This document shows positions 29,602-37,876 of a DNA stretch of 64,000 nt, piece by piece. Each line of letters starts with the position of its first letter. Positions within the stretch are counted from its first letter, which is position 1. The translations under genes and the position numbers were made by a program. The stretch is from contig NZ_CP088298.1 of NCBI RefSeq assembly GCF_021117425.1, positions 620,001 to 684,000 on the forward strand, in the 5' to 3' direction. The notes beneath the pieces are model-generated. The model did not search any database and had not been told where the DNA came from. It saw nothing but the letters and a program-made list of their open reading frames with translations. The DNA comes from Brevibacterium zhoupengii. Its GTDB lineage: Bacteria; Actinomycetota; Actinomycetes; Actinomycetales; Brevibacteriaceae.

Positions 29602-29695
29602 TCGTGATCAGTAGACAGAATGGCCAGGTGTCACCGGTGCGGATTCGCTGGTGGCCCGCGACAGTTATGGGTATCGGATCGAGCAGGAGAATCGT

Positions 29696-30211
29696 ATGAA
29701 GATGGCATCCGTGGTGTTCGTGTGCACGGGCAATATCTGTCGTTCGGTCACGGCCGAACGTGTGCTCCAGCATCATCTGGAGCTCAACGACGCCGAGGCT
29801 GTTGTTGACTCGGCCGGCATCAGTGATGAAGAGGCCGGCAACCCCATCGACCCCACCCAGGCGCGGGTGCTGACCACGGCCGGGTACCGCACCGATGATC
29901 ATGTCGCCCGGCAGATCACGTCCGAATGGTTGGCCGAACGTGACGTGGCCATCGGGATGACCCGCAGGCATTACCGTGCCCTGCAGAACCTCATCGCAGA
30001 CCTCCCCGCCGAGGTACGTCCGCGGTTGCATATGCTGCGCGAATTCGATCCCCGAGTGACTTCAGACGATGCCGTCGATGCCCCGGCACCGGACGTTGAG
30101 GACCCGTGGGCAGGGGAATTGAAGAAATTCGAAGAAACTGTTGAGACAATTGAAGTGTCCGTGCCGGGAATCACAGACTATCTGCACTCTTTGGCCGAGC
30201 AGACTCGGTGA
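29696..30211 (+). CDS. Low-molecular-weight protein tyrosine phosphatase
   Basis: 171 residues. The P-loop CTGNICRS (catalytic Cys10, Arg16) lies right behind the first strand, and the general-acid Asp is in EDPWAGELKKFEE near residue 138. Such enzymes dephosphorylate tyrosine kinases of polysaccharide assembly or arsenate-related substrates; the Asp-Pro-Trp form fits a phosphatase rather than arsenate reductase. ATG 29696 has AGGAG 6 nt upstream; an in-frame extension to 29651 lacks one. It lies 33 bp before the CopC gene on the same strand. Confidence 0.92.
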   Translation: MKMASVVFVCTGNICRSVTAERVLQHHLELNDAEAVVDSAGISDEEAGNPIDPTQARVLTTAGYRTDDHVARQITSEWLAERDVAIGMTRRHYRALQNLIADLPAEVRPRLHMLREFDPRVTSDDAVDAPAPDVEDPWAGELKKFEETVETIEVSVPGITDYLHSLAEQTR

Positions 30212-30244
30212 TACTGAAGGTAATTGTTGAAGGAGAAAACTGAC

Positions 30245-30892
30245 ATGACTCGAACCACGTGGTCCGCCCTCAAGCTCGGCTTCGCTGCCCTGCTGGTGGC
30301 TGCCTTGAGTGTCTTTGCTTTTGCCCCGGCCAGTGCTCACGACCAGCTCGTCTCCTCGAATCCTGAGGACGGATCGACGGTCGACCAGCAGCCGGAATGG
30401 ATTGAGATGGTCTTCTCCGGTGAGGTCCAGGAGGTCGGCTCAGAGGTCAAGGTCGTCATCGACGGCAAGAACGTCTCCGCTGGTGAGCTCGCTGTAGACG
30501 GCAAGAAGCTCACCGTGGCCCTGCCCGATAACCTCAAGCCCGGCGACTACAAGGTCACGTGGCGGGTGGTGTCCTCGGACGGTCACCCGATCTCCGGTGA
30601 CTTCGACTTCACAATCGCTGACGCCGAGGGCGCCGGCGGCTCGGTCGAACAGTCCTCGCAGGCCGGACTCGGCGGCGGCGTCGTCGACGAGCCCAGCAAG
30701 GACACCGAAGAGCGCGGCGAGATCGGCGAGTCGACCGGAAGCGATTCCGGCATGTCGACTCCGATGATCGTGCTGCTCGCTGTTGGTGGCCTGGCGATCA
30801 TCGTCATCGTCGTCCTCCTCATGCGCCGCAAGGCCCAGGGCCTGCCCGGCACCAGGGACGACGACTCGGGAGACGGTCCAAAGCGCGACTGA
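30245..30892 (+). CDS. CopC-domain copper-binding protein, membrane-anchored
   Basis: 215 residues: a signal peptide ending APASA, then a mature protein that starts with His32, the copper-ligand position of CopC. The domain ends with the second conserved site SSDGHPISGDF. A flexible Ser/Gly/Glu linker and one C-terminal membrane segment (MIVLLAVGGLAIIVIVVLL) anchor it outside the membrane. Usual partner CopD is not adjacent. AAGGAG lies before the ATG. The protein should bind Cu(II) in the cell envelope. Confidence 0.9.
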   Translation: MTRTTWSALKLGFAALLVAALSVFAFAPASAHDQLVSSNPEDGSTVDQQPEWIEMVFSGEVQEVGSEVKVVIDGKNVSAGELAVDGKKLTVALPDNLKPGDYKVTWRVVSSDGHPISGDFDFTIADAEGAGGSVEQSSQAGLGGGVVDEPSKDTEERGEIGESTGSDSGMSTPMIVLLAVGGLAIIVIVVLLMRRKAQGLPGTRDDDSGDGPKRD

Positions 30893-30925
30893 GTTTGTGA
30901 CGTGATGCGTGCAGGGCACGTAATC

Positions 30926-30974
30926 CACAGAGCGGGGCCCCGGGAGTGATGAACTTCCGGAGCCCCGCTCTGTG
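30926..30974. terminator. Hairpin terminator after the CopC gene
   Basis: 18-bp stem CACAGAGCGGGGCCCCGG (30926-30943) with its complement at 30957-30974, one G-T pair. It sits between the CopC gene and the convergent MFS gene and may serve both. Confidence 0.8.
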
Positions 30975-31014
30975 CTGGTAGTGCGGCGTGGACGCGCTGG
31001 CCTGGCCGCATGCG

Positions 31015-32406
31015 TCAGGCGGCTGTGCAGCTGCCGCGCGCTCGGTCGGCGAGCAGGCCGATGAGCACCGCGACACACCCGATCGCCGATATTGCGAGGG
31101 CCAGGAAGATGCCGTCCCCGCTCGGATGGCCATCTGCACCCAGGTGTGCGGCCAGCACCGCCCCGGAGATCGCGCTGCCGAAGGATCCGCCGACAGTGCG
31201 CAGCACCTGATTGAAGCTGACGGCGCTGCCCAATTCCTCTGTTGCCACGCTGCGGGCGATGAGCGCTGGCATCGCGGCATAGGTGGTGCCGACGCCCATT
31301 CCGACGACGAACATTCCGATCAGGATTTCCCAGAGTTCGGTGTGAGCGAATAGGAGCAGTACTGATGACGTGGTGACCAGCGTTGCGCCCAGCGGCAGCA
31401 GGGTCGTCATCTGGATCCGCTTCGTCAGATGCCGGACAAGACGGTTGGCGAGGAAGCTGCCGACCGAGAATGGCAGCATCACGAAGCCGGCCCAGAACAC
31501 CGGCAGGGCGACACCATAGCCGGTCTCGCTCGGCGCTTGCGCGATGATGCTGCCGATCGACAGCACCATGTACATCACTGTGCCCAGCGTGATGGCCGTG
31601 AGGTTCGCGACGAGTGCGTCCGGGCTGCGGAGGACCCGAAGGTTGATCAGCGGATGCTTGACCCTCAGCTCCAGCAGGACCCAGATCGTGAGCAAGACGA
31701 GAGCGACCGCGAAGCAGCTTAAGGTCGCAGGGGTCGCCCAGCCCCAGGTCTCTCCCTCGCTGACTCCGAGCAGCAGCGCCGCGAGCCCGAAGGCGAGCAC
31801 TGTTGCACCGGGCACGTCGAAGCGGACTCGCGGTGCTTGGGTGTCTGGTCCCGATGGGACGGCGACGATCACGACGATCATGGCTGTGGCGACGAAGAGC
31901 GCTGCGAACCAGAACGCGAACTGGTAGTCCAGCGATCCTGCGATGAGTCCCGTCAGGGGGTACCCGATGCCCATTCCCGTCGACACGGTCACCGACAGGC
32001 TGGCGATGCCGCGCGTGCTCTTCTCCGCAGGCAGATACCGGCGGGCAAGTGCGATCGTCATGGGCACGATGCCGTAGCTCAGTCCCTGCAGGGCGCGCCC
32101 GATGAGGAAAACGGCAAAGTTCGTGGCAAGAGCGGCGACCACTGAACCGACCAGGATGATGGTGAGAGCGCCGACGAGGAGTCTCTTTTTATGCGGGCCG
32201 TCGCTGAGGCGGCCCATCACCGGGGTGACGATCGCGCCGACGAGCAGGTTGATCGTGAGCATCCATTGTGCGGCGCTGATCGAGACGTGGAATTCTGTCG
32301 AGATCGTCGGCACGAGGAGCATGCCCAGCGAGCTGACGATCGCCGTCGACAGTGCCGCATAGACGAGCGCGGGAAGCAGCCGACCGCCTGGTTGAGGCTC
32401 ACTCAT
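31015..32406 (-). CDS. MFS transporter, DHA2-type multidrug exporter
   Basis: 463 residues with about 14 hydrophobic segments. The loop motif GRLSDGPHKKRLLVGA after segment 2 is the MFS signature. Proton-coupled drug export is the usual role in DHA2. ATG 32406 overlaps the stop of the upstream marR by 8 bp, so both are cotranscribed; an in-frame extension to 32610 is marR sequence in another frame. The regulator partner suggests induction by the exported compound. Confidence 0.9.
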   Translation of the reverse strand: MSEPQPGGRLLPALVYAALSTAIVSSLGMLLVPTISTEFHVSISAAQWMLTINLLVGAIVTPVMGRLSDGPHKKRLLVGALTIILVGSVVAALATNFAVFLIGRALQGLSYGIVPMTIALARRYLPAEKSTRGIASLSVTVSTGMGIGYPLTGLIAGSLDYQFAFWFAALFVATAMIVVIVAVPSGPDTQAPRVRFDVPGATVLAFGLAALLLGVSEGETWGWATPATLSCFAVALVLLTIWVLLELRVKHPLINLRVLRSPDALVANLTAITLGTVMYMVLSIGSIIAQAPSETGYGVALPVFWAGFVMLPFSVGSFLANRLVRHLTKRIQMTTLLPLGATLVTTSSVLLLFAHTELWEILIGMFVVGMGVGTTYAAMPALIARSVATEELGSAVSFNQVLRTVGGSFGSAISGAVLAAHLGADGHPSGDGIFLALAISAIGCVAVLIGLLADRARGSCTAA

Positions 32407-32824
32407 CCACGGACTCCCGCATGAGCTTGCGCAGCACGGGAACTGCCGCCGACAGCGTTGCACGCTCGGAGGCATCGAGATGTTCGACAAGCGCGTCGGC
32501 GAACCACCGTGTACCGGCCTCATGTTCGCTGGCGAGTGCGCTTCGCCCTGTCTCGGTGATCTGGACGCGGACCTTGCGACGGTCGATGTCGTCTCGTGCC
32601 CGGGTGACATACGACAGCTCTTCCAATTCGCGCAGTGCCACGGCGACCGCCTGCGGAGTGATCCGCTCTGCCACTGAGAGTTCGGATGCCGTGGCCGGTC
32701 CCCGTTCGTTCAGGTGAGTGAGGATGCCGGATTTCCCTCGCGAGGTCGTTCGTTCCGCGTAGAAGCGGCGGATGAGTGGGCGGAGCGCGCTGCGGAACTC
32801 GGCAGCAAGGTTCGGATCGGGCAT
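32399..32824 (-). CDS. MarR-family transcriptional regulator
   Basis: 141 residues, winged-helix protein. The recognition part is ATASELSVAERITPQAVAVA and the wing is RDDIDRRKVRVQITETGR. It probably represses its own operon with the MFS gene and perhaps the divergent monooxygenase. ATG 32824 has the -10 TACAAT 6 nt upstream, so the mRNA looks leaderless. A TTG start at 32839 would lie within the operator. Confidence 0.92.
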   Translation of the reverse strand: MPDPNLAAEFRSALRPLIRRFYAERTTSRGKSGILTHLNERGPATASELSVAERITPQAVAVALRELEELSYVTRARDDIDRRKVRVQITETGRSALASEHEAGTRWFADALVEHLDASERATLSAAVPVLRKLMRESVDE

Positions 32825-32830
32825 TACCTC

Positions 32831-32852
32831 ATTGTACAAACAAATTGATCAA
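32831..32852. promoter_or_regulatory. Paired palindromes over the marR promoter
   Basis: TTGTACAA (32832-32839) and TTGATCAA (32845-32852) are two perfect 8-bp palindromes, 13 bp apart centre to centre. The first overlaps the -10 TACAAT of marR (32831-32836, minus strand). This is the expected place and spacing for a MarR operator. Confidence 0.7.
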
Positions 32853-33023
32853 TCTACTTGCCTATTTCGGAGTGAAGGGTCACAGAGGCACGGGAAGCGC
32901 TAAGGCGCACGGACCAGCAACGCGACTGCAACGGGACAGCAGAGTCGGAATAGAACCACGTCGAGCCGCTGTTGTCCCTGGTAACTGAACTTTTTGCTTT
33001 CTCGAACGAAGGACCGCATCGCT

Positions 33024-34007
33024 TTGTCCGTTCCACTGAATATTCTCGACCTCGTCCCTATCCGTGAAGGATCCACCGCCAGCGAAGCTATCGACACCTC
33101 GATGCAGGCCGCACGCCTGGCCGATGAGCTCGGCTACAGCCGTCTGTGGTTCGCTGAGCACCACAACACCATGGGACTGGCCGCGAGTGCGACGGCGCTG
33201 CTGATCTCCCAAGCCGCGTCGGTGACCGAGAAGATCCGTGTGGGATCAGGCGGAGTGATGTTGCCCAACCATGCTCCACTCATGGTCGCTGAGCAGTACG
33301 GAACACTGGCCAACATTCACGGCGATCGCATCGACCTGGGGTTGGGTCGCGCGCCCGGCACCGATGGAATGACAGCGCAGGCGCTCAGCCGTTCCTCGGC
33401 CGAACCGCAGTCCTTTGCCCAGAACATCTATGACATGCAGGGCTGGTTCAGCTCCGAGGGCAAGGCACATACGATGCCCATCGAATCTGCTGTCTCTGCC
33501 AACACCGAGGTTCCCATCTGGGTGCTGGGGTCGACGACGAACGGTGCCGCGATCGCCGGTCAGCTGGGGCTGCCGTTCTCTCTGGCCTCTCACTTCGCGC
33601 CCGACCAGATCGATGCAGCGATCCGCGTCTACCGCGAATCCTTCACCACCGAGGCTCCTACCGCACAGATCGACAAGCCCTACGTCATGGCTGGGATCAA
33701 TGTGCTGGTGGCCGAGACAGACGAAGAGGCCGAGCGCGAGTTCACGACAGTGAAGCAGATGTTCGCCGACATCGGCCGCGGCCGCCGCCGTCATCTCCAG
33801 CCACCCGTCGACCCGAGTGAACTCGCCGGAGGCGGAGAGAGCCCGATGCTCCGAATCAGCGCTGTCGGTTCACCGGAGACGGCAACCCGTCAGCTGTCGG
33901 AGTTCGTTGAGCGCACCGGTGCCGACGAGCTCATCACCGTCACCTACGCCTACGACCCGGCAGTGGCGGAGCGGTCCCTCAAGCTGCTCGCCGACGCTTG
34001 GTTCTGA
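33024..34007 (+). CDS. LLM-class flavin-dependent oxidoreductase
   Basis: 327 residues, luciferase-like monooxygenase, FMNH2-dependent. The first strand LNILDLVPIREGSTASEA and the block LWFAEHHNTMGLA are typical of the MsnO8 branch; GGVMLPNHAPLMVAEQY follows. I chose TTG 33024: it has GAAGGA 10 nt upstream and gives the family start MSVPL; no ATG or GTG is available nearby. It diverges from marR-MFS and may act on the compound that operon exports, which is inference. Confidence 0.87.
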   Translation: MSVPLNILDLVPIREGSTASEAIDTSMQAARLADELGYSRLWFAEHHNTMGLAASATALLISQAASVTEKIRVGSGGVMLPNHAPLMVAEQYGTLANIHGDRIDLGLGRAPGTDGMTAQALSRSSAEPQSFAQNIYDMQGWFSSEGKAHTMPIESAVSANTEVPIWVLGSTTNGAAIAGQLGLPFSLASHFAPDQIDAAIRVYRESFTTEAPTAQIDKPYVMAGINVLVAETDEEAEREFTTVKQMFADIGRGRRRHLQPPVDPSELAGGGESPMLRISAVGSPETATRQLSEFVERTGADELITVTYAYDPAVAERSLKLLADAWF

Positions 34008-34019
34008 ATAAAGGTCCTG

Positions 34020-34300
34020 CCTCACGTGCCGCACGTGTGCCGCCAATCCGGTGTCCTCTTCGGTCGGCACTCGCTTGGCGAGGCTGAATGTTCTCGCGAC
34101 GCGCGCGGCTCCACCAGCTCAACTGAACCCAGCTGGGGACGGTCAACGAGGACCAGGGTCGGGACGATCGCGACTCCAAGCCTGCGCTCGATGAACCGGA
34201 GTAATGCATCCATCTCGGCTCCTTGGACGACAACCGGATGCCATAACGTCGTCCAAAGAGAGCAAGTCGCTGCGTAGGTAGGTGGAGCGAGGACGTTTCT
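34020..34300 (-). pseudogene. Decayed 3' fragment of a lysR gene
   Basis: Minus-strand translation gives VVVQGAEMDALLRFIERRLG and VAIVPTLVLVDRPQL, matching the effector domain of the intact LysR at 36846-37799 (VVEGAEMDAVLRFVERGLG). Near 34070 the frame shifts to EEDTGLAAHVRHV, the counterpart of the LysR C-terminus. About 70 bp are missing between them. The N-terminal HTH and most of the effector domain are gone. It is a diverged paralogous remnant, not a recent copy. Confidence 0.8.
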
Positions 34301-34700
34301 AGCCGGGATCCGGACGCGCGCCGTGCTTGGAGTCACCGGCCGTACCGTGCACAACCAGACATTCGCCTGGCTTCCCTTATGCCCATATACGAAGCAACCT
34401 GCCCGCAATCGTATGTAATTGCACGGCTAAAGAGGGATGCAGAGTCTTGAAGGATGGCTAGGTTCGTCATCTCATTGAGATGCTTGTGAATGAAGAGGCC
34501 CTCTACTCCGTGCTTGTACAGGCGGTAGGGCGTATGGAAGCGCTATAGATACGCGACACATTGTGTGCAGGGATCGGATGAACTTTTCACGGCAAACAGC
34601 TGCATGCCATCCGGGATATGATCCGTTAAACGAGAGTCTCGCCGCGCTTAGAGCGTCCAAGGACCCGCGCAGGTTCCTGCAGTTGCTAATAGGAGATAGA
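34301..34700. other. Region upstream of the AIPR gene
   Basis: 400 bp that become AT-richer toward the right. A CATCTCA-T-TGAGATG dyad lies near 34467-34481 and a TATAGA hexamer near 34544. In-frame ATG 34578 and GTG 34563 could extend the AIPR protein but have poor ribosome sites. No RNA gene is visible. Confidence 0.4.
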
Positions 34701-36491
34701 GTGCACACACTAACAAGCAAGCGCGTCACTAAATTTGCCCGTGATTTCGGATTCGATGGCTCAGAGGCTGAGCTATTCGAGCGATATGTATCGGCAAACT
34801 ATCTTTTTCAGTATCTGCGCGACGATGTGCAAGCGATTGAGCGGTCTGTGTTGGGCGGTGGCAATGATGAAGGCATTGACATCGGTGCAATAGTCGTCAA
34901 TGGGCAGATTGTTTTCGAACCAGAAGAGATCGACGAACTCATTGTAGAGCAGAGTACTAACTCCGCTAAGGTGATCTTTATTCAAGCCAAGACAAGCGAA
35001 TCTTACGACTCGAAGCTCATCGCCAAATTTCTCCACGGAGTCGAGGCCGTGACGCAATACGGAATGAAGCCTGGCAGCATCAGCCTGCCGCCGAGACTTG
35101 TGGACCTTGGCAATCTTATTGACCGGATTGCTGAGAACGGTGACAAATTTCAGGACAGTCGCATTCCGTGCGAACTTTACTATGTCACTACCAGTTCGAG
35201 GGACGGCAAGAGCGCACAGTCTGAGCTTCAGGTCACGAAGGCACTTGAACGAATCCGTGAAATCGGTGCCTACTCTGAAGGTTTGGAAATGCGGACACAC
35301 GGTCATGAAGAGCTCGCTGCGAAGCAGAAGGAACGATTTGGGCCGCAGAACATCCAGTTCAATTTCGAGAAACGTCAGACAATCCCCGCCACTGCGCGCG
35401 TCAGTGAAGCCTACATCGGGTTGGTCTCCGCTTACGAGTTGATGAAGCTCCTAAAAGATGATTCAGGAGAATTCCGTTCTGGGATCTTCGACGACAACGT
35501 TCGTTTAGATCTTGGGTCGCAGAATCCAGTTAACGGTCGAATTCTGGATACTCTGGAGTCGGAAGAGAGGGAACATTTCCCATTTCTGAACAACGGACTG
35601 ACGATCATCGCTACCGAACTTCGTGGGCTTGGGGACCGATTCTTTATCTCGGGCTACCAGGTTGTCAACGGTGGGCAAACTAGTCATCAGTTGGTCAGAT
35701 GGGCGGAGACAGAGGAAGTGATGTATGACCGAGAGCTGTTAACCAATCTATGGATTCCGGTAAAAATAGTCAGCTCTACGGATCCGGGAGTTCGCACTAG
35801 CGTAGCTATCGCTACCAATCTCCAGACGGCCATTAATTCATCAGACATTCAGGCGAGTTCGCAAGTTGCTAAGAATGTCGAGGAGTACTTCGCTCAAACC
35901 GGGGCAGATGGTCTCCGATACGAGCGGCAAGGCCGTGGTGCCTCACTTGAGTTTGCACGGACTCGGGTTGTCACTACGCCCGAGCTTAATCGGGCTGTGG
36001 CGGCGACGCTTTTCGGAGACTCTTCCCGCGCGATTGCGTCACCGAAAGACCTCGAAGTGGAAGACTCTTATGTTTGGGATGACTACCCGGTCGAAGCGTA
36101 CTACTACGCGGCTTGGATCATCTATCGAATTGATCGATATTTTGCTCGTACCCCTGAATCATCAACACTCAAGGCGGCGAAATATCATATCGCGCTGGTG
36201 GTTTCCGCACTGATCAATCCGAATCTTGTGCCGCTGTTTGAGTCCGCGGACTTCGACCAGGCGAAGAGCAAGCTTAGGAGTCCGAAGAAGCTAAAATTTC
36301 GCGTTACGGAAAAGATTTTCTCGGAGCAGATTGAAGCGGCTATTGTGACCGCCGTAGAACTGGCCACAGAAGTATTTAAGATGCCCCTCGAAGAAGGGCG
36401 TAGCTTGCGCAAGGACGATGTTAGAAATAGGCGAAGCCAGGAAGCAATGTTGGAGCGAGCTAAGGCGGTTGCGAATGTTAAACCGGCTTGA
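34701..36491 (+). CDS. AIPR-family (abortive infection phage resistance) protein
   Basis: 596 residues from GTG 34701, chosen because AGGAG sits 5 nt upstream; starts at 34578 or 34563 would add 41-46 residues. The AIPR domain is clear: HFPFLNNGLTIIATEL, ISGYQVVNGGQTSHQLV and VAIATNLQTAINSSDIQAS. The N-terminal part has GNDEGIDIGAIV (Asp60) and VIFIQAKTS (Gln95, Lys97), which looks like a PD-(D/E)xK nuclease core. AIPR proteins are linked to abortive phage defence, but the mechanism here is inferred. Base composition is visibly lower in GC, with TTA codons, unlike neighbours. Confidence 0.85.
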   Translation: MHTLTSKRVTKFARDFGFDGSEAELFERYVSANYLFQYLRDDVQAIERSVLGGGNDEGIDIGAIVVNGQIVFEPEEIDELIVEQSTNSAKVIFIQAKTSESYDSKLIAKFLHGVEAVTQYGMKPGSISLPPRLVDLGNLIDRIAENGDKFQDSRIPCELYYVTTSSRDGKSAQSELQVTKALERIREIGAYSEGLEMRTHGHEELAAKQKERFGPQNIQFNFEKRQTIPATARVSEAYIGLVSAYELMKLLKDDSGEFRSGIFDDNVRLDLGSQNPVNGRILDTLESEEREHFPFLNNGLTIIATELRGLGDRFFISGYQVVNGGQTSHQLVRWAETEEVMYDRELLTNLWIPVKIVSSTDPGVRTSVAIATNLQTAINSSDIQASSQVAKNVEEYFAQTGADGLRYERQGRGASLEFARTRVVTTPELNRAVAATLFGDSSRAIASPKDLEVEDSYVWDDYPVEAYYYAAWIIYRIDRYFARTPESSTLKAAKYHIALVVSALINPNLVPLFESADFDQAKSKLRSPKKLKFRVTEKIFSEQIEAAIVTAVELATEVFKMPLEEGRSLRKDDVRNRRSQEAMLERAKAVANVKPA

Positions 36492-36845
36492 CCAAACATG
36501 CTTTGGTAGTTCAGCGCGGCGACTCAATATCCAGAGGTTGGGCAAGATCTGGACACTCCAGCAAATAGAAAATCCGTCTTAATTTCGTGGCTGTGTCTTC
36601 GAAAGCGAATTGTGCTGATATGTTTCGAGCGATTGACGTTAGTCTTAGACGGTTATTTTTTGGTTCAGTCGCCATCAGTTGATGGGCATCGCAACTGGCC
36701 TGCGTCCACGCCCGTTCGGTTCTAATGAGACCCAAAGTGGCTACACCTGATATTGAACTTCTATGTCGGGGTGAAATGAGATTAGACAAGGTAGTTCGCT
36801 CGGACTGAATGTGGAATCAGCTCAGTCCAGCTTCCGCTGGAGACC
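36492..36845. other. AT-rich stretch between AIPR gene and lysR
   Basis: 354 bp of the same lower-GC composition as the AIPR gene up to about 36790, then host-like sequence. A minus-strand frame of 92 codons (36511-36789) opens only with TTG, has no ribosome site and no recognisable motif; I do not call it. No repeat pair marking an insertion end is visible. Confidence 0.4.
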
Positions 36846-37799
36846 TCACCCAACCAGCCGCACATGCGCCGCCAGTCCGGTGTCCTCTTCGGCCAGCACT
36901 CTCGCTGTTGAGAGGATCGTTGTCTCCATCGCCGAGGCGGCCCTGGTCGGCCGTACGTCCGCTCGGGTGGCGAGGCTGACCGTGCGTGACAGGCTCGGTT
37001 CCAGCAGCTGTGCCGAGGTCAGCCGGGGCCGGTCGACGAGGACCATGGCCGGAACGATTGCGACCCCCAATCCGCGTTCGACGAAGCGCAGCACCGCGTC
37101 CATCTCGGCTCCCTCGACGACGATGTTCGGTGCCAGTCCCGCGGCATCGAAGGCCGCCGAGGTGGCTACACGCAGATCGTATCCGTGATGAAACAGCACC
37201 TGGGGGAGTGCGGCAACGTCCGCCAGAGTCACCGTGTCGCCGGGCAGAAAGTCAGCACCGCCCCGAGGTGACTCGGCCGCGGCGATGACCACGAGGTCCT
37301 CGCTGAGTACCCCCTGCATCCGCAGCCTGGGCATCTGCGCACTCGGGCTCAGCGTCCGCGTGATGAGTGCAAGGTCCAGTTCGCCGGCACCCAGCGCCTC
37401 GATGAGTTCTCGCGAGCCCTTTTCCACGAGCTCGAGCTCGACCCCGGGGTGCTCGTGATGGAAGCCGCTGATGGCCTCAGCGACCAAGCTGACGCACAAC
37501 GTCGGGGTCGCACCCAGGCGGATGCGACCCTTGCGCAGTCCCGCGAGCTCATCCATGTCACGGCGGACCGCCTCGGCGTCGGCGAGCATTCGTCGGGCAC
37601 TCGGCAACAGGGTCTCGCCCGCGGCGGTGAGACTGATGTGTCCGTGGGCGCGATGGAAGAGCTCGGAGCCGAGTTCCTTCTCCAGTGTCGAAATCTGCCG
37701 ACTCAACGACGGTTGTGCCAGGTGAAGAGTGGCGGCGGCCTTTGTGAAGTGACCCGTGTTGGCGACCTCGACGAAGCTCGCGAGCTGTTCCAGATTCAT
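36846..37799 (-). CDS. LysR-family transcriptional regulator
   Basis: 317 residues. The HTH covers about residues 1-60 (MNLEQLASFVEVANTGHF, AQPSLSRQISTLEKELG), followed by an effector-binding domain. ATG 37799 gives the usual LysR start; ATG 37805 two codons earlier would fall inside the operator dyad. The -10 TACGCT is 6 nt before 37799. It probably controls the divergent flavoprotein gene through a T-N11-A box between them. A decayed fragment of a paralogue lies at 34.0-34.3 kb. Confidence 0.92.
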   Translation of the reverse strand: MNLEQLASFVEVANTGHFTKAAATLHLAQPSLSRQISTLEKELGSELFHRAHGHISLTAAGETLLPSARRMLADAEAVRRDMDELAGLRKGRIRLGATPTLCVSLVAEAISGFHHEHPGVELELVEKGSRELIEALGAGELDLALITRTLSPSAQMPRLRMQGVLSEDLVVIAAAESPRGGADFLPGDTVTLADVAALPQVLFHHGYDLRVATSAAFDAAGLAPNIVVEGAEMDAVLRFVERGLGVAIVPAMVLVDRPRLTSAQLLEPSLSRTVSLATRADVRPTRAASAMETTILSTARVLAEEDTGLAAHVRLVG

Positions 37800-37803
37800 G
37801 ACC

Positions 37804-37818
37804 ATAGCGTATCGCTAT
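37804..37818. promoter_or_regulatory. LysR-type operator, T-N11-A dyad
   Basis: ATAGCGTATCGCTAT is a perfect inverted repeat (ATAGCG / CGCTAT around TAT) and fits T-N11-A exactly (T37805, A37817). It overlaps the lysR -10 and lies 22 bp before the -35 of the divergent gene, as expected for an autorepressed, ligand-switched LysR. Confidence 0.75.
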
Positions 37819-37839
37819 TGAGTTGAGCGAAACAATACA

Positions 37840-37869
37840 TTGGACGCATGAAGTGGCCGAGCCTAGCGT
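37840..37869 (+). promoter_or_regulatory. Promoter of the flavoprotein gene
   Basis: TTGGAC (37840-37845) and TAGCGT (37864-37869), 18 bp apart; the -10 ends 7 nt before ATG 37877, so the mRNA is probably leaderless. Confidence 0.6.
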
Positions 37870-37876
37870 GGAAGAC

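Noticed and set aside
36511-36789. 92-codon minus-strand gene in the AT-rich stretch
   Set aside because: TTG start only, no ribosome site, no motif; listed as part of the intergenic region.
34020-37120. lysR fragments as attachment-site repeats of an integrated element
   Set aside because: The two copies differ at many positions and the left has an internal deletion; there is no integrase gene. Paralogy explains them better.
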